From positions 148,404,574 to 148,468,573 of the forward strand of contig CM068369.1 in the NCBI GenBank assembly GCA_034769895.1: a stretch of DNA of 64,000 nt. The letters run 5' to 3'. Made by a program: the position numbers and the translations under genes. A model generated the notes under the pieces. The model was not told where the DNA came from. It saw only the letters and a list, made by a program, of their open reading frames with translations, and ran no database searches. Positions within the stretch are counted from its first letter, which is position 1. Each line of letters begins with the position of its first letter. Of the stretch, positions 26,430 through 38,541 are shown in pieces. This DNA comes from Magicicada septendecula. Taxonomy: Eukaryota; Arthropoda; Insecta; Hemiptera; Cicadidae.

Positions 26430-29400
26430 ATTCAGGTAGGGTATATGGACCGTTGTATAGCCTGAAAAACTTCGCGGCTGTGTTGTCCTCCCCTTTCCCA
26501 ACATTTAAGGCACGCAAGAGCACACTTTCCCCAGCCATGAAACTCACTCAGCTCGAAATTAAATTTTTCAGTGCGCTCTTCTGCGCACTTTTTAATGCGT
26601 CGCCTCGCCTCAAGTTTCTTTACTCCGACTGCTATCGGAACATTCTGAGTAGCTATCCTTTCGATGTGACCTTCCCAGATCCGTCCAGGCATCGCTTCGG
26701 TTTGGAGTTCATTTGGGGTGTATCCTGTTGTCGAATTGTAATTGCCATTTATGGCCGATTCGAAAAATTCCAGGAATTCCGGCCATTTACTTTGGTTGAC
26801 ATTACAATAAGTCCGGAACAACCTCCCCAACTCCTTATTGACGCTTTCAGCAAAGTTTCCTTGCGGTCTCCGGATCGCTGTCAGTACAGTCTGGACACCA
26901 TGTTTTGCTAGCTCAGAGTGCCACTTGGTTTTCGTAAACTGTTTACCTTGATCAGATAGAATTTTTTCAATGGGGCCATATTAGGTATGTATTTATTTAG
27001 GATGATGTTTATTACCGCAGATGTGGTAGGTCTACCAATGGCGTACAGGCTGACATGCTTGGTGAAGGCATCAGTACACACCACAAGGTTCTTTATCCCA
27101 CGAGCCGCCCGCGGAAGTAGACCTAAAAAGTCAATGGAGATGAGGTCGTTTTTATTTTTTGATACGATGATTCATTTCTACCTGGGTATGTTGGTTGGGA
27201 TATTTCGCAGTTTGGCAGGCGTGGGAAGTGCGCAGTATGGCCTTTACTTTCCTGGCCATATTTAGCCATACAAAATCCTCCCGCATCGCTAGGTAACATT
27301 TATAGGCACCAGCATGTGCGAGGCTCTCGTGACACGTCCAGGTAAGGTCTTCCACTATCGCGTCAGGCACCATGATTTTCCAACCCCCATTAACAATTTT
27401 ATATAGTACATTCTTATATATTTTGTATTTGGGGTTTTATTGGACCCGGATCGCGTCACTGATTTGTTTTAATTTGGTGTCCCGTTGCTGTTCAGTACCA
27501 ATATTTTTTAACTTACCTTTCAGATTATCTTCTATTGTACTTAACAGCAAGAATTTGTATTTCGTTATTATTTGAAGAATATCGCTCTTCCATTACCGGA
27601 GGGTATCCGCTTAAGGTGTCCGGCGTTTTGTTCTCGTTGGCCTTGCAGTATTTACTAGTGAAATCACATTCCTGGATGGCCATGATCCAACGGTATATGC
27701 GAGCGTTAGCCAACTTGCAACGCAGCATGAACGATAAGGCCTGGTTGTCCGAGAGGATTTCGAAATGTTACCCTACCAGGTAGTATCGAAACTTGCTGAT
27801 GCAGTAGACTATGGCCAAGATTTCCTTCTCTGAAGTGAAGTAGTTGCGTTCAGCTCCTTTTAGCGATCTACTGATGTGTCCAATCACTTTGTACTCACCT
27901 TTATCATTGCGTTGGTAGAGTACTCCTCCGATGGCATAATCCGAGGCGTCGCAATTTAGGTCATACCTGCCCTCCTTCTCGGGGTGGAATACGTGAAGGT
28001 TCCTGCTGTAAAGATCTTTGGTTGCGTTAAAGGCACGCTAGTGACGCTCCTCCCATCTCCATTTTGTATTCTTCCGTAAAATTCCAGCAACGGCGCAATT
28101 GTTTCGGAACACTCAGCAGTGAAACGTCGGAAATAACCAGCCAGACCGAGGAACGCTCTGATGTCCTTAGGTTTCCTGGGGTTCGGGAACTCCATGATCG
28201 CTTGTATTTTCTCTGGATCAGTCGTTATTCAATCCGCCGAAATTATATGCCCTAAAAACTTAATTTGTGATCTACCAAACTCGCACTTTTCGAGGTTGAA
28301 GGCCAGGTTAGCGTCCTTTAATTTTTGAAAGACGATCTCGAGGTGTTGGATATGCTCTTCGAAAGATTTGGATATGATCAAGATGTCATCCACGAATACG
28401 CTAACAAAATCTTCCACTTCAGGACCTAAAGCTAGTTCTAAACACTTGGCCATGGCGGCTAAGCTTGTTACCAATCCAAAGGGGACTAATTTGAATTGGT
28501 ACCATTTATTTCGGTACAGAAATGCCGTGTATTTACGTGATTCCTTAGCAAGGGGGATTTGCCAGAATCCACTTTTGAGATCGAGGCGGGACATATATTT
28601 AACCCCCTGGCATTTAACAAATAGGTTTTCCGCATTCGGAGCACAGTCGTAGCATTTTTTTGTGACGGTGTTTAGGTTCCTCATGTCAAGACATAACCTA
28701 CTGTCATTATTCTTCTTCTTGACAACTACCATGGGGTTCAAAAAATTGCTATCTGTGCGTTCTATAACGCCACTGTCCAACATTTTATTGACTTCTTCAT
28801 CAACTTGCTGTTGATATTGTAGAGGGATGGGGTACGTTTTTCGCACAAATTTACTCTCGTCCGTGATTTAAATTGTGTGTTCGTATACATTAGTTGTTGT
28901 CGGTTTATTTGAAAATATAGACTTGAATTTATCTAACACACGCTGTAGTTGATTTTGCTCGTTGCCCGTTATCTGAACATTGTGGGTCAGTGAGTTATGC
29001 GTTATCTTATCGGCTTGCTGGATCGCCGGTCGGACTAACGTATACGGCTTACTTACGGACCTCTCCTTACCTTCCCAGCGTCCCAATCTGATAGTGTGTT
29101 GTTTATTATTAATTGTACATTTCAATGTTTTGTTCGGAAAATCAATGGTAGCGTGCAGTTTATTTAATGTGTCGACTCCCAAAATAACATCATATACGAG
29201 TTTTTTAATTACAAGTACAGTGATTTCTATTTCTACTCCCTGTACGTATATTGTTATTAGTGCTTGTTTGTCAACTGTCTGCTAATCACCCGTCGCCGAT
29301 TTTATAATTTCGTGGTTAACAGGCAGAATCGGGATTTTGAAAAGTGGTTTTTTGTGTTTTAATAGGAACCGCTCGTCCATCAGCGAGATTTCCGCGCCGC

Positions 29401-29590
29401 TGTCGAACAATACTTTACCAACACAACCATTTATTTTTGCATTGACGATAAGGTTAGTGTCAATTTCAACACTAATATTTTCATCACATTCATTGTTATC
29501 ATTATTGAAAACTAAACTATCCCTAATTTCTGCAGGATATAGGCCAGACACAACGAACCTATTCTTACAGCTAACATTATTCACACTCGA
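26430..29590 (-). pseudogene. Element B pol region (protease, RT, RNase H, integrase)
   Basis: Fossil polyprotein region on the minus strand: protease with FDSGAEISLMDE near 29400; reverse transcriptase (about 28850 to 28230) with TYPIPLQYQQQ, SGFWQIPLA and the FVDD catalytic box near 28390; RNase H traces (about 28150 to 27550); integrase zinc-binding region with HESLAHAG near 27330; and an integrase core and tail near 27070-26430, including NGNYNSTTGYTPNEL. The domain order is Ty3/gypsy. It is extensively broken. Confidence 0.88.
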
Positions 29591-29649
29591 TCGATTGAAC
29601 TGCTTTTTATTGTTGTATCAGATTTTTGTATTTTTATTTATATTTTTAT

Positions 29650-30829
29650 GTGTAATATTTATTTTGTTGCACGGACCCACGCCGTGCAGTCTTTCTGCTC
29701 TTCAACTGAATCACTTCAGTAACCGCTGCTACTCTGTTGGTACCAAATTTCTGAGTTGTTACTTTGTTTTTATGTTGTTGTTGTGATTGTGGCTGCTTTT
29801 GTTGTGGTTGAAATTGAAACTGTTTTCGTGGTGTTTCGTTACTGTTAATATTATTATTTTGATTGTCAACACCCTCCCATTTCGTGAGCAATAGAAGTAG
29901 CTCTTCTAAGGATTTAATCCCTTGTGTAATGACAGCAATTTGTATGCCGCGTCCGAAATGGTGTGCCATTTTATTGACCATATCCGGTTCAGTTATTTCA
30001 GGTTCTAAATATTTAGCCCGCGATATCAACTGAATCAAGTACGTTTCTTTCGAACCTTTGGTATTATAATATTTGCCAGATTATACACGCGGATTTTTCT
30101 CTGGACCTCGTCATTCCAGTATCTAGCACTGAAATGCTTTACCAGATCTTCGTAGTTGTTGATCTTATCTTGGATAACGGAGAACCACTCCGCCGCAGTA
30201 CCCTTTAGGCGTTTTACTACAAAGTTAATTTTGCTGGCCTCACATAAAGTGTCTCCAATCGCTTCCATGTTCCGTTGGCAGATTCTAATGAAGTTTATGG
30301 GGTTTTCACTTTCCCGTCCAAAGAACTTCAGCTGTGAATTAGCGTCGTCTAGGGTCTTGTAGACATATGTAGTCTGGTTGAGCGGCGACGACGTACTTTG
30401 CAGACGTGACATCTGATGTTTCAGCTCATGGATCCGCAGGTCTTGCTCGGCCACTAATTCACTCATCGTGGACGCGTGCTGTACTACCTCTTCCTCAATC
30501 CCGGAGATTTTAGCCTCGCATTTACTAATGCGAGAATTGTTAATCTCTAACGCCGTTTCTATGTTGGATCTTACAATTTCTACTTTCTCGCTAATTCGTT
30601 TTTCAGTAGATTCTAACAGCTGTTTGCTCTGTTTGGATTGGTCTTGCACGGCCGCGTATATTTTTTTGTTTTCTTCATGGAGCGTTTTATTTTGTTTAAT
30701 GGCTTCTTCTGAAATTTTCTGTATATTCGCTCTCATTTCTTCTTCACCGGCTTTATTTTCTTCAAAAATTATTTTCATATTAGCTAATAAGGCAGCTAAA
30801 GTATTCTGTATTTCTGCTGTATCCGCCAT
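29650..30829 (-). pseudogene. Element B gag region
   Basis: Fossil gag. The start MADTAEIQNTLAALLANM closely resembles the start of the D gag (MADIAELKNTLAALVSSI). A long Glu/Lys/Gln coiled coil follows, then a capsid-like block (EWFSVIQDKINNYEDL, RYWNDEVQRKIR), then a Gln-rich tail matching the Gag tail kept in D. Broken. Confidence 0.85.
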
Positions 30830-31215
30830 ATTGATAAAATTTAATTTAAAATTTTATTAAACTTTGAATTTACTGACTTAAACGCTACGAAAATTATTAT
30901 TATCAGAAGATTATTATCGTAGTGTAACAAAGTTTATATGCACACAGTATGCAGTCCAATTTACCAAAATGTAAACAACCTTATCTAACACAAAAACAAA
31001 TAATAATCGACCTCCAATATACTGATAAAATTGTTCATATGTGATACACAAGAGAATATGCACAACTGGAAATTTATATCCTCAGATATTTACATGAACC
31101 ACCCACACGCAAATACTACATTAACTAAGATTATACGTCGGATTTCACCAACAAACTTTATATTATTTGAAATATGTAGAATAGCGTAAAATTATAGCTA
31201 TTTTTCGTGCCCTAC

Positions 31216-31239
31216 GTTGCTAAGCGCCAATTATCTCTA
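31216..31239 (-). promoter_or_regulatory. Element B primer-binding site and leader box
   Basis: Immediately inside the 5' LTR edge the minus strand reads TAGAGATAATTGGCGCTTAG followed by CAACGTAGGG. Element D has the same arrangement at 40084-40115, and A and C have related boxes. Confidence 0.75.
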
Positions 31240-31750
31240 TGCGACAACACAAATAACTTAACTATTGGCGCATAGGATATGGTGGTGCGTGTGTTATAAT
31301 GCAAAAGTCTATATTGGAAGATTTAAGATTATTTATTGTACACAATAAATATGAAATCGCTTATGTGATATATTTAACAAGAATGAATAATAATAGTGTT
31401 TGCAGCTATAGTCTTTTAAAATATTAAATAATGTTCATATATGATTTGTTGTACATTACATATACGAAGATTTCCACGGCTATGTGGAGGGGGGGGTTTT
31501 GTAGTGGAGTCGTCAGGCGTGGCGTACGATGACAGATGGTTGACCCTGGCGATGATTACAGCTGGGCTGGTGTCCTGAAGTTCATACTTTGACACTGACG
31601 ATTCGCACTCGAACACTGATTCTAGTGGTACCGTCAATGGAATTTTACACAGTAATTAGAATAATACAATTATCTCAGGTAACAGTGGGTATTTAACTAA
31701 AGACGCTATATTACCCTTATACATATCCGGAATCTTCAAGTGTTCATAAG
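31240..31750 (-). repeat. Element B 5' LTR, inner part
   Basis: Reverse complement of the D LTR end (about 39550-40083), including the shared AGCTGGGCTGGTGTCCTG block near 31560. Its right side is cut by element E and resumes at 37775 with the block matching GTGGAAGATTTCCGC of D. Confidence 0.85.
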
Positions 31751-32929
31751 TGTAACCCCTCTTTAACTTAGGCTGTTAAAAAAAAAAATTATATTTTTTT
31801 TTAATTGTTTTTGAATTTTTTTTTTTTTTTTTTGAAAAGAGGGGCCACAAGTTAATTAGAACTAGACCAAAGCCTAGAGAAGCCAAAAATGCGCTGGATC
31901 CAGTGAGACGGGACTTGCAATGAAAACTCATAAATTTAACAATTAATAAAATCCCTTTTATTATTCTATTTCCATTTTGAAAACAATATTAATAACAAAA
32001 TCGATAAACACAACAGTCAGAATCTATTATCCCCTTAAATGGTTAATTAAAATAATTTATACACCTTCAACAATGTCACCTGAAAATTATTAACACATAT
32101 AAAATGAACACTAAATTGAACCCGAGAAATTACCAATTGAATGAATGACTTAAAAGCTGTAATGAAACACCTATACTGAAATAAGAGGGAATTATACGTT
32201 TGAATGTTGAACTGTCTAAGATACATGCCAGCCTCTGAGCTGACAATTTTACACCAAATTAATAAAATTTACAAATAATTTCACACCCAGTTCACACACT
32301 ATACTGTCCCGTTAATTGGGGATCCAATTAAATGTTTAAAAACTTGAAAGTGTTGTGGTTGATTGAATGAACTGGTTCACTGGGTCTTATTGGGTGCATC
32401 ACTACGTATAAAAGAATATAATGGTTTGAGATCACCTGATTTTTGTCCATGGTGGTGAGGTGGCAATCTCGTGGCCTACATTACAGGTGTTGGTGTGGCG
32501 TCCTGGCTATCCCTCCGGTAGATGAAGTGAGAGCGAAGTTCTTGGTGTTACATGTTCAGGTGATGTTGTTGGGCTTTTCCTCGACTTGCTCGGAGGACCC
32601 GCAGTCGATTTCAGATCTAGCCTGACATAGTGGGAAGGATGGTTGACGAAATTTTCTTCATCTCCCGGAGTAACTTAATACGCTGCCATTATCGCCGAAG
32701 GTTGAAGAGAGACGAAGTTTAACAGAATAACTTCCGCCCTTCTCGTTTGCCTACAGCGGCTGGCACCAGAGGCCAGCACCTCTCAGGCACTTGGTAAGCG
32801 TCGAATTAGTACTTATCTTCGCTGCAAGAGAGCAGCCACAATTAAAGCGCTTCAAATTCTGTACTGCGTTTAACGTTTACCGGCCGTTATATACTGGACA
32901 TGCGCCGATTCTATACTAGAGTCGGCACA
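31751..32929 (-). repeat. Element E 3' LTR
   Basis: 1,179 bp matching 36601-37774. It contains a long A and T homopolymer pair near 31779-31835 and a TATA-like box at 32887-32893 (minus strand). Confidence 0.9.
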
Positions 32930-32944
32930 CCCTCACCCCAAAAG
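32930..32944 (-). promoter_or_regulatory. Element E polypurine tract
   Basis: On the minus strand GGGGTGAGGG lies directly before the LTR start TGTGCC, the expected position of the plus-strand primer. Confidence 0.75.
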
Positions 32945-34135
32945 GGCAACATAGTTGCCCCAAGGCTAACTCACAGCCTCTTGGCTAGTCCTAGGAAATC
33001 TCAAAAACTTAACCGCTCTTGGGAGAACAGAGGCTCAGGGTGAAAACGAAGTAAGAGGAAAGAAGAAGAAGTGTAGTGTGTGTGCATGTGTACATGTACT
33101 GCATGCTGACTTGATCAGGGTCAGCATACAGCTACAAGCGATAGAAGGAGAAAAGCACCGTCTGAGTTCTGACCTCCCAAGGCCTCCCAAACTGAGACCC
33201 AAACTAATACCCACTCAGGACAACAACTACCCCCCTGTCTCACAGGACTGGAAATGTCAACGCCACTGCAACCATCCCCACGCGACCCTCTCCGCCAGGC
33301 CAACCCCACAGGACCGCCCCAACATGTCACACTCTCTGGTGGCCACCACCTACTTCTCCTGCTGCCACTCACATACGCGTCCGAAGACCAAAACAAGGTA
33401 TCTATTACCTTGATATGTGAGTGCCCATAACACTACTGTCCACATCTGGACTGACCAGCCATATGCTGCAAAACAAGGCATCACAATCCTTGACATATGA
33501 CTGGTTTACAAAAACATCCCTACACTAGGGCGGACGGCCCCGATTAGCCGGACAGAGAAAACCGCATAGAGGGCACGCGAACATCTTCCCTTCTCTTGCT
33601 CTTTAATTTTGCATAACTAGCAAGGGGGGGTAACTTCAGCACGGTTTCGTCTAACGACCCACTCTTCATCAAAAAAATAACTTACCAGAGAAATCACCAG
33701 GGACTGCGGCATGGCCCCGACCCTACAATAATCAGCAATAAACTACAACAAAGAAAATGAGAACCACAACCAACAATCTCACACTAACATCCCTACACCA
33801 ACCTAGTCACCACTCTTCCAACTAACTTCTTTTCTAACTCCTCTCGGATATTTTTTTTTCTTTTTTCCTTTTCTAATTTTTTTTTTCTTTTTCCTTTCTA
33901 ATTTTTTATTTGTTTTTTGGTTTTTATTTTGTTTTCTAAGGGGAGGGGTAGGAAAATTGGGAAGATGAAAAGGGCAAGGATCATTGAAAGGTCAACAGCT
34001 AGGACTTAGGATAAGGACATGGTTCCCTCCGAAAATAAGGATAGGTGGAGAAAACCAAGGCTCGCGGAGGCAGGGGCGCAACCTTGAAGTAGACGAACAC
34101 CACTGGGACTGTGGGGAACATCTACCCGCTACCCG
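32945..34135 (-). other. Element E internal, no recognised coding domain
   Basis: Between the acidic frame and the 3' LTR. It holds a purine/pyrimidine-biased run (about 33848-33943, T-rich on the plus strand) and two imperfect copies of a 35-bp word around AAAACAAGG near 33390 and 33470. No pol domain was recognised. Confidence 0.55.
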
Positions 34136-35083
34136 TTAACCGCTTCTTCTCACCTTTTTATGGCGAACTTTAGGAACCCGTTCCTTTTGGACACCTCTCT
34201 CTGAGAAACTATCTCGTGTTGAGCTGTACTGATTTGTTCCTCCTGAATTAGAATCCAGGTAACTTACCTGACTACTTTTACCCCGATTTGGATTATCCTC
34301 AACCTCTAACTCCTCTGCTTCTACCTTCTTCTCTTCTACAATTACCCCTGTTTCTCTTTCTTCCACCTCTTCCTTTTCCTCCTCTACATAATCCAAATCA
34401 CCATCACGACACTGCACATCTTCATCCTCTAGTTGCTCACCTGGTCCGCCCGAAACTTCTTTCCATTCCTCGGAATCCTCAACACTACTTACAGAAAGCG
34501 TCTGCACATCTTCACACACTACCTCTTTCTCGCTCACACACTCCACAACGCTGCCTCCCAGTTTCTTCCCAACTTCTACCTCATCTACTTCTACCACACT
34601 TGCAGCCTGGACATCCCCTTGTCCATCCGCAACCTCAGAAACACTTGCAGCCTCCCTAACAATTACACTTATACTCCCCTGCGTAGCATGTGCAGACCAC
34701 TCTTCTGCCTCTTCCTTCGATTCCTCTTCTTCACCACTCTCAGCAACTACAACTTCCTCAACATTTCCCAGCCTGGAATCCAGCTGTCCAGGTCCACGTG
34801 CAATGTCCAACTTAACTTCTACTGACGATGGTAAAGCTCCACCATCAACTGACTTCTCATCTCCCGGCGTAGACGATGATGATGTTACCGGATCTGGATC
34901 CCTCACGAACAATACCGGAACAAATTCTGTGGCATCTGGATTCAACCATGACGCCCTCTTAGAGTCCTGTACTACCGTATTAACTGACGTTTTCTTGTCG
35001 TCTTGTATTGATCCACAGAAGTTACTTCGCTTTTCTTCTTTCTCCTCACCTTCTTCATCCACTACTCTATTAGGCACTGGCAA
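34136..35083 (-). CDS. Element E acidic reading frame, unknown function
   Basis: About 315 open codons, extremely rich in Glu, Asp, Val and Ser with runs such as EEEKEEVEERE; low complexity and probably disordered. It lies downstream of the Gag-like frame in a different frame, the position where pro-pol sits in an autonomous element. The frame is open at its 5' side and has no clear ATG start, so it may be expressed through the upstream frame or by splicing as LTR families do. No catalytic motif was found. The last part turns basic (RVPKVRHKKVRR), which could bind nucleic acid. Confidence 0.5.
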   Translation of the reverse strand: MPVPNRVVDEEGEEKEEKRSNFCGSIQDDKKTSVNTVVQDSKRASWLNPDATEFVPVLFVRDPDPVTSSSSTPGDEKSVDGGALPSSVEVKLDIARGPGQLDSRLGNVEEVVVAESGEEEESKEEAEEWSAHATQGSISVIVREAASVSEVADGQGDVQAASVVEVDEVEVGKKLGGSVVECVSEKEVVCEDVQTLSVSSVEDSEEWKEVSGGPGEQLEDEDVQCRDGDLDYVEEEKEEVEERETGVIVEEKKVEAEELEVEDNPNRGKSSQVSYLDSNSGGTNQYSSTRDSFSERGVQKERVPKVRHKKVRRSG

Positions 35084-35133
35084 TTCCTCTGGAAGCTGTA
35101 AAGTTTCTTTTTTCTCCCAATAGGAATCACTTG

Positions 35134-35955
35134 CTACCGGCTCCCAACTTGCCGATGTTGGTTTACTAATGTAACTTCTTCTTTCCCTGTAACTTCATAC
35201 TTATTTATTTTATCTGCTGTAACCGTAGCTACAGTCTTCTCACTTACCACCCCCTTGTAGCCTCCATTACTTTCAGAATATTCAGTTTTTCTGACCGTCT
35301 CTTGCGTTCTTCTCCAACCGCCATGTTTGTCCTTTTTGGCTCTTCCTAACGAACCACTGGAGTATTGGACATCCGTAGCAGCTCTTCCCCGGTACTCGTC
35401 CCCTGCTCGGACAGTATTCGAAACCACACATAACCGGCATAGATCCGCGAAACAACGTGGACGTTCCGCGAATATCAAACGCGATCTCTCTTGGGGATTC
35501 AGTCCTTCCAGAATTACTTGTATTACTTCCGTCTCGGGTAACCCTAATCTTAATACCCGGGCAGCTTTCCGTATGTCCTGCACGAAGTCCCCCAACGCCT
35601 CTCCGTTGGCCTGTAAACGATAGAATGAATCTAACCTAAGCTGGGAACGTCGTCGATGTGGTATGAAGTAATCCAACACTTCCCCATGAAAAGCGTCGAC
35701 AGTGCCGCCCCGACGCAGAGTGTTGGTGACCAACCCTGCCAACGAACCCTGGCAATACGGGTATATAAGGGACAAGACCTCCCCATCGGATACACCCGGA
35801 TAATCTGCCAACTGCAGGACAAGATCCAAGAAAACCAGCAGCTGGTCCTCATCAAATCCATCTACCACCAAAAGTTTATAGAGAACTCCTGAAAGGGGGT
35901 GGGGCAATTTCTGAAAGCATAGCGCCGCCAGAATTACACAATTCGAAATACGCAA
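35134..35955 (-). CDS. Element E Gag-like protein
   Basis: About 273 codons without an obvious ATG at the 5' end. The middle has a capsid-like helical pattern: LRLDSFYRLQANGEALGDF, then VIQVILEGLNPQERSRL and FAERPRCFADLCRL, matching the usual Ty3/gypsy Gag layout of a helical domain followed by a GLxPxxR segment and an RPxxxxDL segment. The C-terminal part is Lys/Arg-rich with no clear zinc knuckle. It differs from the Gag of A-D. The leader between it and the 5' LTR (35956-36582) has no other frame of note. Confidence 0.6.
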   Translation of the reverse strand: MRISNCVILAALCFQKLPHPLSGVLYKLLVVDGFDEDQLLVFLDLVLQLADYPGVSDGEVLSLIYPYCQGSLAGLVTNTLRRGGTVDAFHGEVLDYFIPHRRRSQLRLDSFYRLQANGEALGDFVQDIRKAARVLRLGLPETEVIQVILEGLNPQERSRLIFAERPRCFADLCRLCVVSNTVRAGDEYRGRAATDVQYSSGSLGRAKKDKHGGWRRTQETVRKTEYSESNGGYKGVVSEKTVATVTADKINKYEVTGKEEVTLVNQHRQVGSR

Positions 35956-36582
35956 TCAAAAAACATAACTCCCACAAAACACCTAACACCTACAAACTAA
36001 TGACAATCTAACAAACAGGAATCAGAAAAAAACTCGAGTACTAAACTCTTCCTTCGAGTAGACTGCGGGTCCCCCTACCGTTGCGAGGACCCAGCCCACT
36101 TACCTGAACAGCTCTCTCTCAAAGACTCTACACAAATGGAACGCGACACACACACTAACACACAACATGACAAAAACACCGACCAACGAAAATTTTCAAA
36201 AATATTCTCAATATTTCTTCGGCTACCGTATGTCGGAGGAGACCGACTGCCGATCGGGCCATACCGCATAATTAAAACACCTCCCCAAATATGGGCAAGG
36301 TATTACTCAAACCATCTCCACCCAGGCACAGATCTGCGATAAGTCGCGTTTCCAAAGGATTGTCCCCTTCCAAAATTTGTCACCACGTGGCACTATCAAC
36401 TATTCAAGGCGGGTAAGTACATATACATATATAACCCAAAACCTTAAACCTAACAAAAATATCCACCTTTAGATATAGGGCCTTTCAAAAATTTTCTAAG
36501 TTCCATTAGAACTCCCACAATGTTTCCTAAGTTTGCAAGCCCCGTCACACCCACAGGACCCACGGGTTGACCCTAATCTCAA

Positions 36583-36600
36583 CCACGCTCTGCTACCAAA
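36583..36600 (-). promoter_or_regulatory. Element E primer-binding site
   Basis: Directly after the LTR end the minus strand reads TTTGGTAGCAGAGCGTGG, containing TGG as expected for pairing with a tRNA CCA end. It differs from the GGCG-type sites of A, B and D. The tRNA was not identified. Confidence 0.7.
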
Positions 36601-37774
36601 TGTAACCCCTCTTTACCTTAGGCTGTTAAAAAAAAAGATTTTTTTTTTTTTTAATTGTTTTTGAATTTTTTTTTTTTTTTTAAAAGAGGGGCCACAAGTT
36701 AATTAGAACTAGACCAAAGCCTAGAGAAGCCAAAAATGCGCTGGATCCAGTGAGACGGGACTTGCAATGAAAACTCATAAATTTAACAATTAATAAAATC
36801 CCTTTTATTATTCTATCTCCATTTTGAAAACAATATTAATAACAAAATCAATAAACACAACAGTCAGAATCTATTATCCCCTTAAATGGTTAATTAAAAT
36901 AAATATACACCTTCAACAATGTCACCTGAAAATTATTAACATATATAAAATGAACACTAAATTGAACCTGAGAAATTACCAATTGAATGAATGACTTAAA
37001 AGCTGTAATGAAACACCTATACTGAAATAAGAGGGAATTATACGTTTGAATGTTGAACTGTCTAAGATACATGCCAGCCTCTGAGCTGACAATTTTACAA
37101 CAAATTAATAAAATTTACAAATAATTTCACACCCAGTTCACACACTATACTGTCCCGTTAATTGGGGATCCAATTGAATTTTAAAAACTTGAAAGTGTTG
37201 TGGTTGATTGAATGAACTGGTTCACTGGGTCTTATTGAGTGCATCACTACGTATAAAAGAATATAATGGTTTGAGATCACCTGATTTTTGTCCATAAGGG
37301 TGAGGTGGCAATCTCGTGGCCTACATTACAGGTGTTGGTGTGGCGTCCTGGCTATTCCTCCTGTAGATGAAGTGAGAGCGAAGTTCTTGGTGTTACATGT
37401 TCAGGTCATGTTGTTGGGCTTTTCCTCGACTTGCTCGGAGGACCCGCAGTCGATTTCAGATCTAGCCTGACATAGTGGGAAGGATGGTTGACGAAATTTT
37501 CTTTATCTCCCGGAGTAACTTAATACGCTGCCATTATCGCCGAAGGTTGAAGAGAGACGAAGTTTAACAGAATAACTTCCGCCCTTCTCGTTTGCCTACA
37601 GCGGCTGGCACCAGAGGCCAGCACCTCTCAGGCACTTGGTAAGCGTCGAATTAGTACTTATCTTCGCTGCAAGAGTGCAGCCACAATTAAAGCGCTTCAA
37701 ATTCTGTACTGCGTTTAACGTTTACCGGCCATTATATACTGGACATGCGCCGATTCTGTACTAGAGTCGGCACA
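36601..37774 (-). repeat. Element E 5' LTR
   Basis: 1,174 bp, almost identical to 31751-32929. Outer edge TGTGCCGAC, inner edge GGGGTTACA. Confidence 0.9.
37709..37738 (-). promoter_or_regulatory. Element E core promoter (TATA plus initiator)
   Basis: Minus strand TATATAA at 37738-37732, followed about 29 bases from its first T by CAGTAC, an arthropod-type initiator, with start near 37710. The spacing is the canonical 28-31 bases. The same arrangement is in the other LTR near 32887. Confidence 0.5.
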
Positions 37775-37845
37775 CAAGTAACACTAGATCTACCACGGTC
37801 AGCAGACCTTCCTAAGCGGAAATCTTCCACTCACACGGAAACTAT

Positions 37846-38541
37846 TAATTAATTCGCATATTTATTATTTATATGTCTTGAAGTGAACTATTAATTATAT
37901 TTCTTCACAAAATATTATATTGCGTTTACACTTTCTTGCTCACAAAGTACGTAAAATTTCTTTTAAAATTTCACTGAAAAACCTATATTCTTTCGGATAA
38001 GGAACGCTACTTGTTTTTACGTTAGAAAAAAGCGCTTTCATCTGCTGAAATAACACAATTAAGTGTAACTGAATAAACAAAACTAATATAAATTTTAATT
38101 TTCCCCGTCTGGTTTGGTGATTTATTAAAGAATCTAATAATGGTAAGTCTGTCATGAAAACAACAATTTCTCTTAGTTACAAACTGTACTTTGTCTCCTA
38201 CGAAATTTCCATAAACGCAGAGTATTCGATTTTTAAGCGAAAATAGAACGGTTAGAGCAGGGAAATATTATCAAATATTTATACTGCACTTATCCCGTCG
38301 TGTGATGAAAGTATAGAGAAGAAACGGATTGTGCTGATGATGATGATAGTATTCCACTCGACTCTAAGCCCTGCATACACCTATAGCGTAGTTCTCTTTT
38401 ATTACAGTACTCCCATCCCCTGGTTCATAGATTAGTGGCCCTGGCCCTGATATACTTTACATATAACTAGTCAGCACTCCAAGTATTGTGTATAAATTGC
38501 CTTTAACTGAAATATTCTTCTCTCCGTAAACAAATATATAT
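37846..38541. other. Unassigned sequence between B/E and D
   Basis: AT-rich and no gene. It may include decayed outer LTR of B, but I could not align it to the D LTR by eye. It ends in ACAAATATATAT, the left target flank of element D. Confidence 0.45.

Larger units (their letters stand above)
31751..37774 (-). mobile_element. Element E: gag-only LTR retrotransposon nested in B
   Basis: A 6.0 kb element in minus orientation inside the 5' LTR of B. 5' LTR 36601-37774 (1,174 bp), 3' LTR 31751-32929 (1,179 bp), beginning TGTGCCGAC and ending GGGGTTACA, nearly identical by eye, so it is young relative to B. A primer-binding site follows the 5' LTR (36583-36600) and a purine tract precedes the 3' LTR (32930-32944). 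Flanks TAAG and CAAG suggest a 4-bp target duplication. The internal region holds a Gag-like frame and an acidic frame; no protease, RT or integrase was recognised. Its LTR and primer site differ from A-D, so it is a separate lineage. Confidence 0.88.
25241..37845 (-). mobile_element. Element B: old Ty3/gypsy element, interrupted by element E
   Basis: Minus orientation. Partial 3' LTR about 25241-25876, internal region 25877-31239, 5' LTR from 31240, interrupted by element E (31751-37774) and continuing to about 37845, where similarity to the LTR of relative D fades. It carries gag and pol domains. Similarity to D includes the LTR, the leader, the Gag tail with protease, and the stretch before the 3' LTR, so B and D belong to one family. 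The coding region has many breaks (eight or more), so this copy is older than D. The outer limit at 37845 is approximate. Confidence 0.85.

Noticed and set aside
33078-33413. 111-codon plus-strand frame and a minus-strand overlap inside element E
   Set aside because: Lies in the 3' internal region of E, low complexity (Pro/His-rich), with no domain and no promoter.
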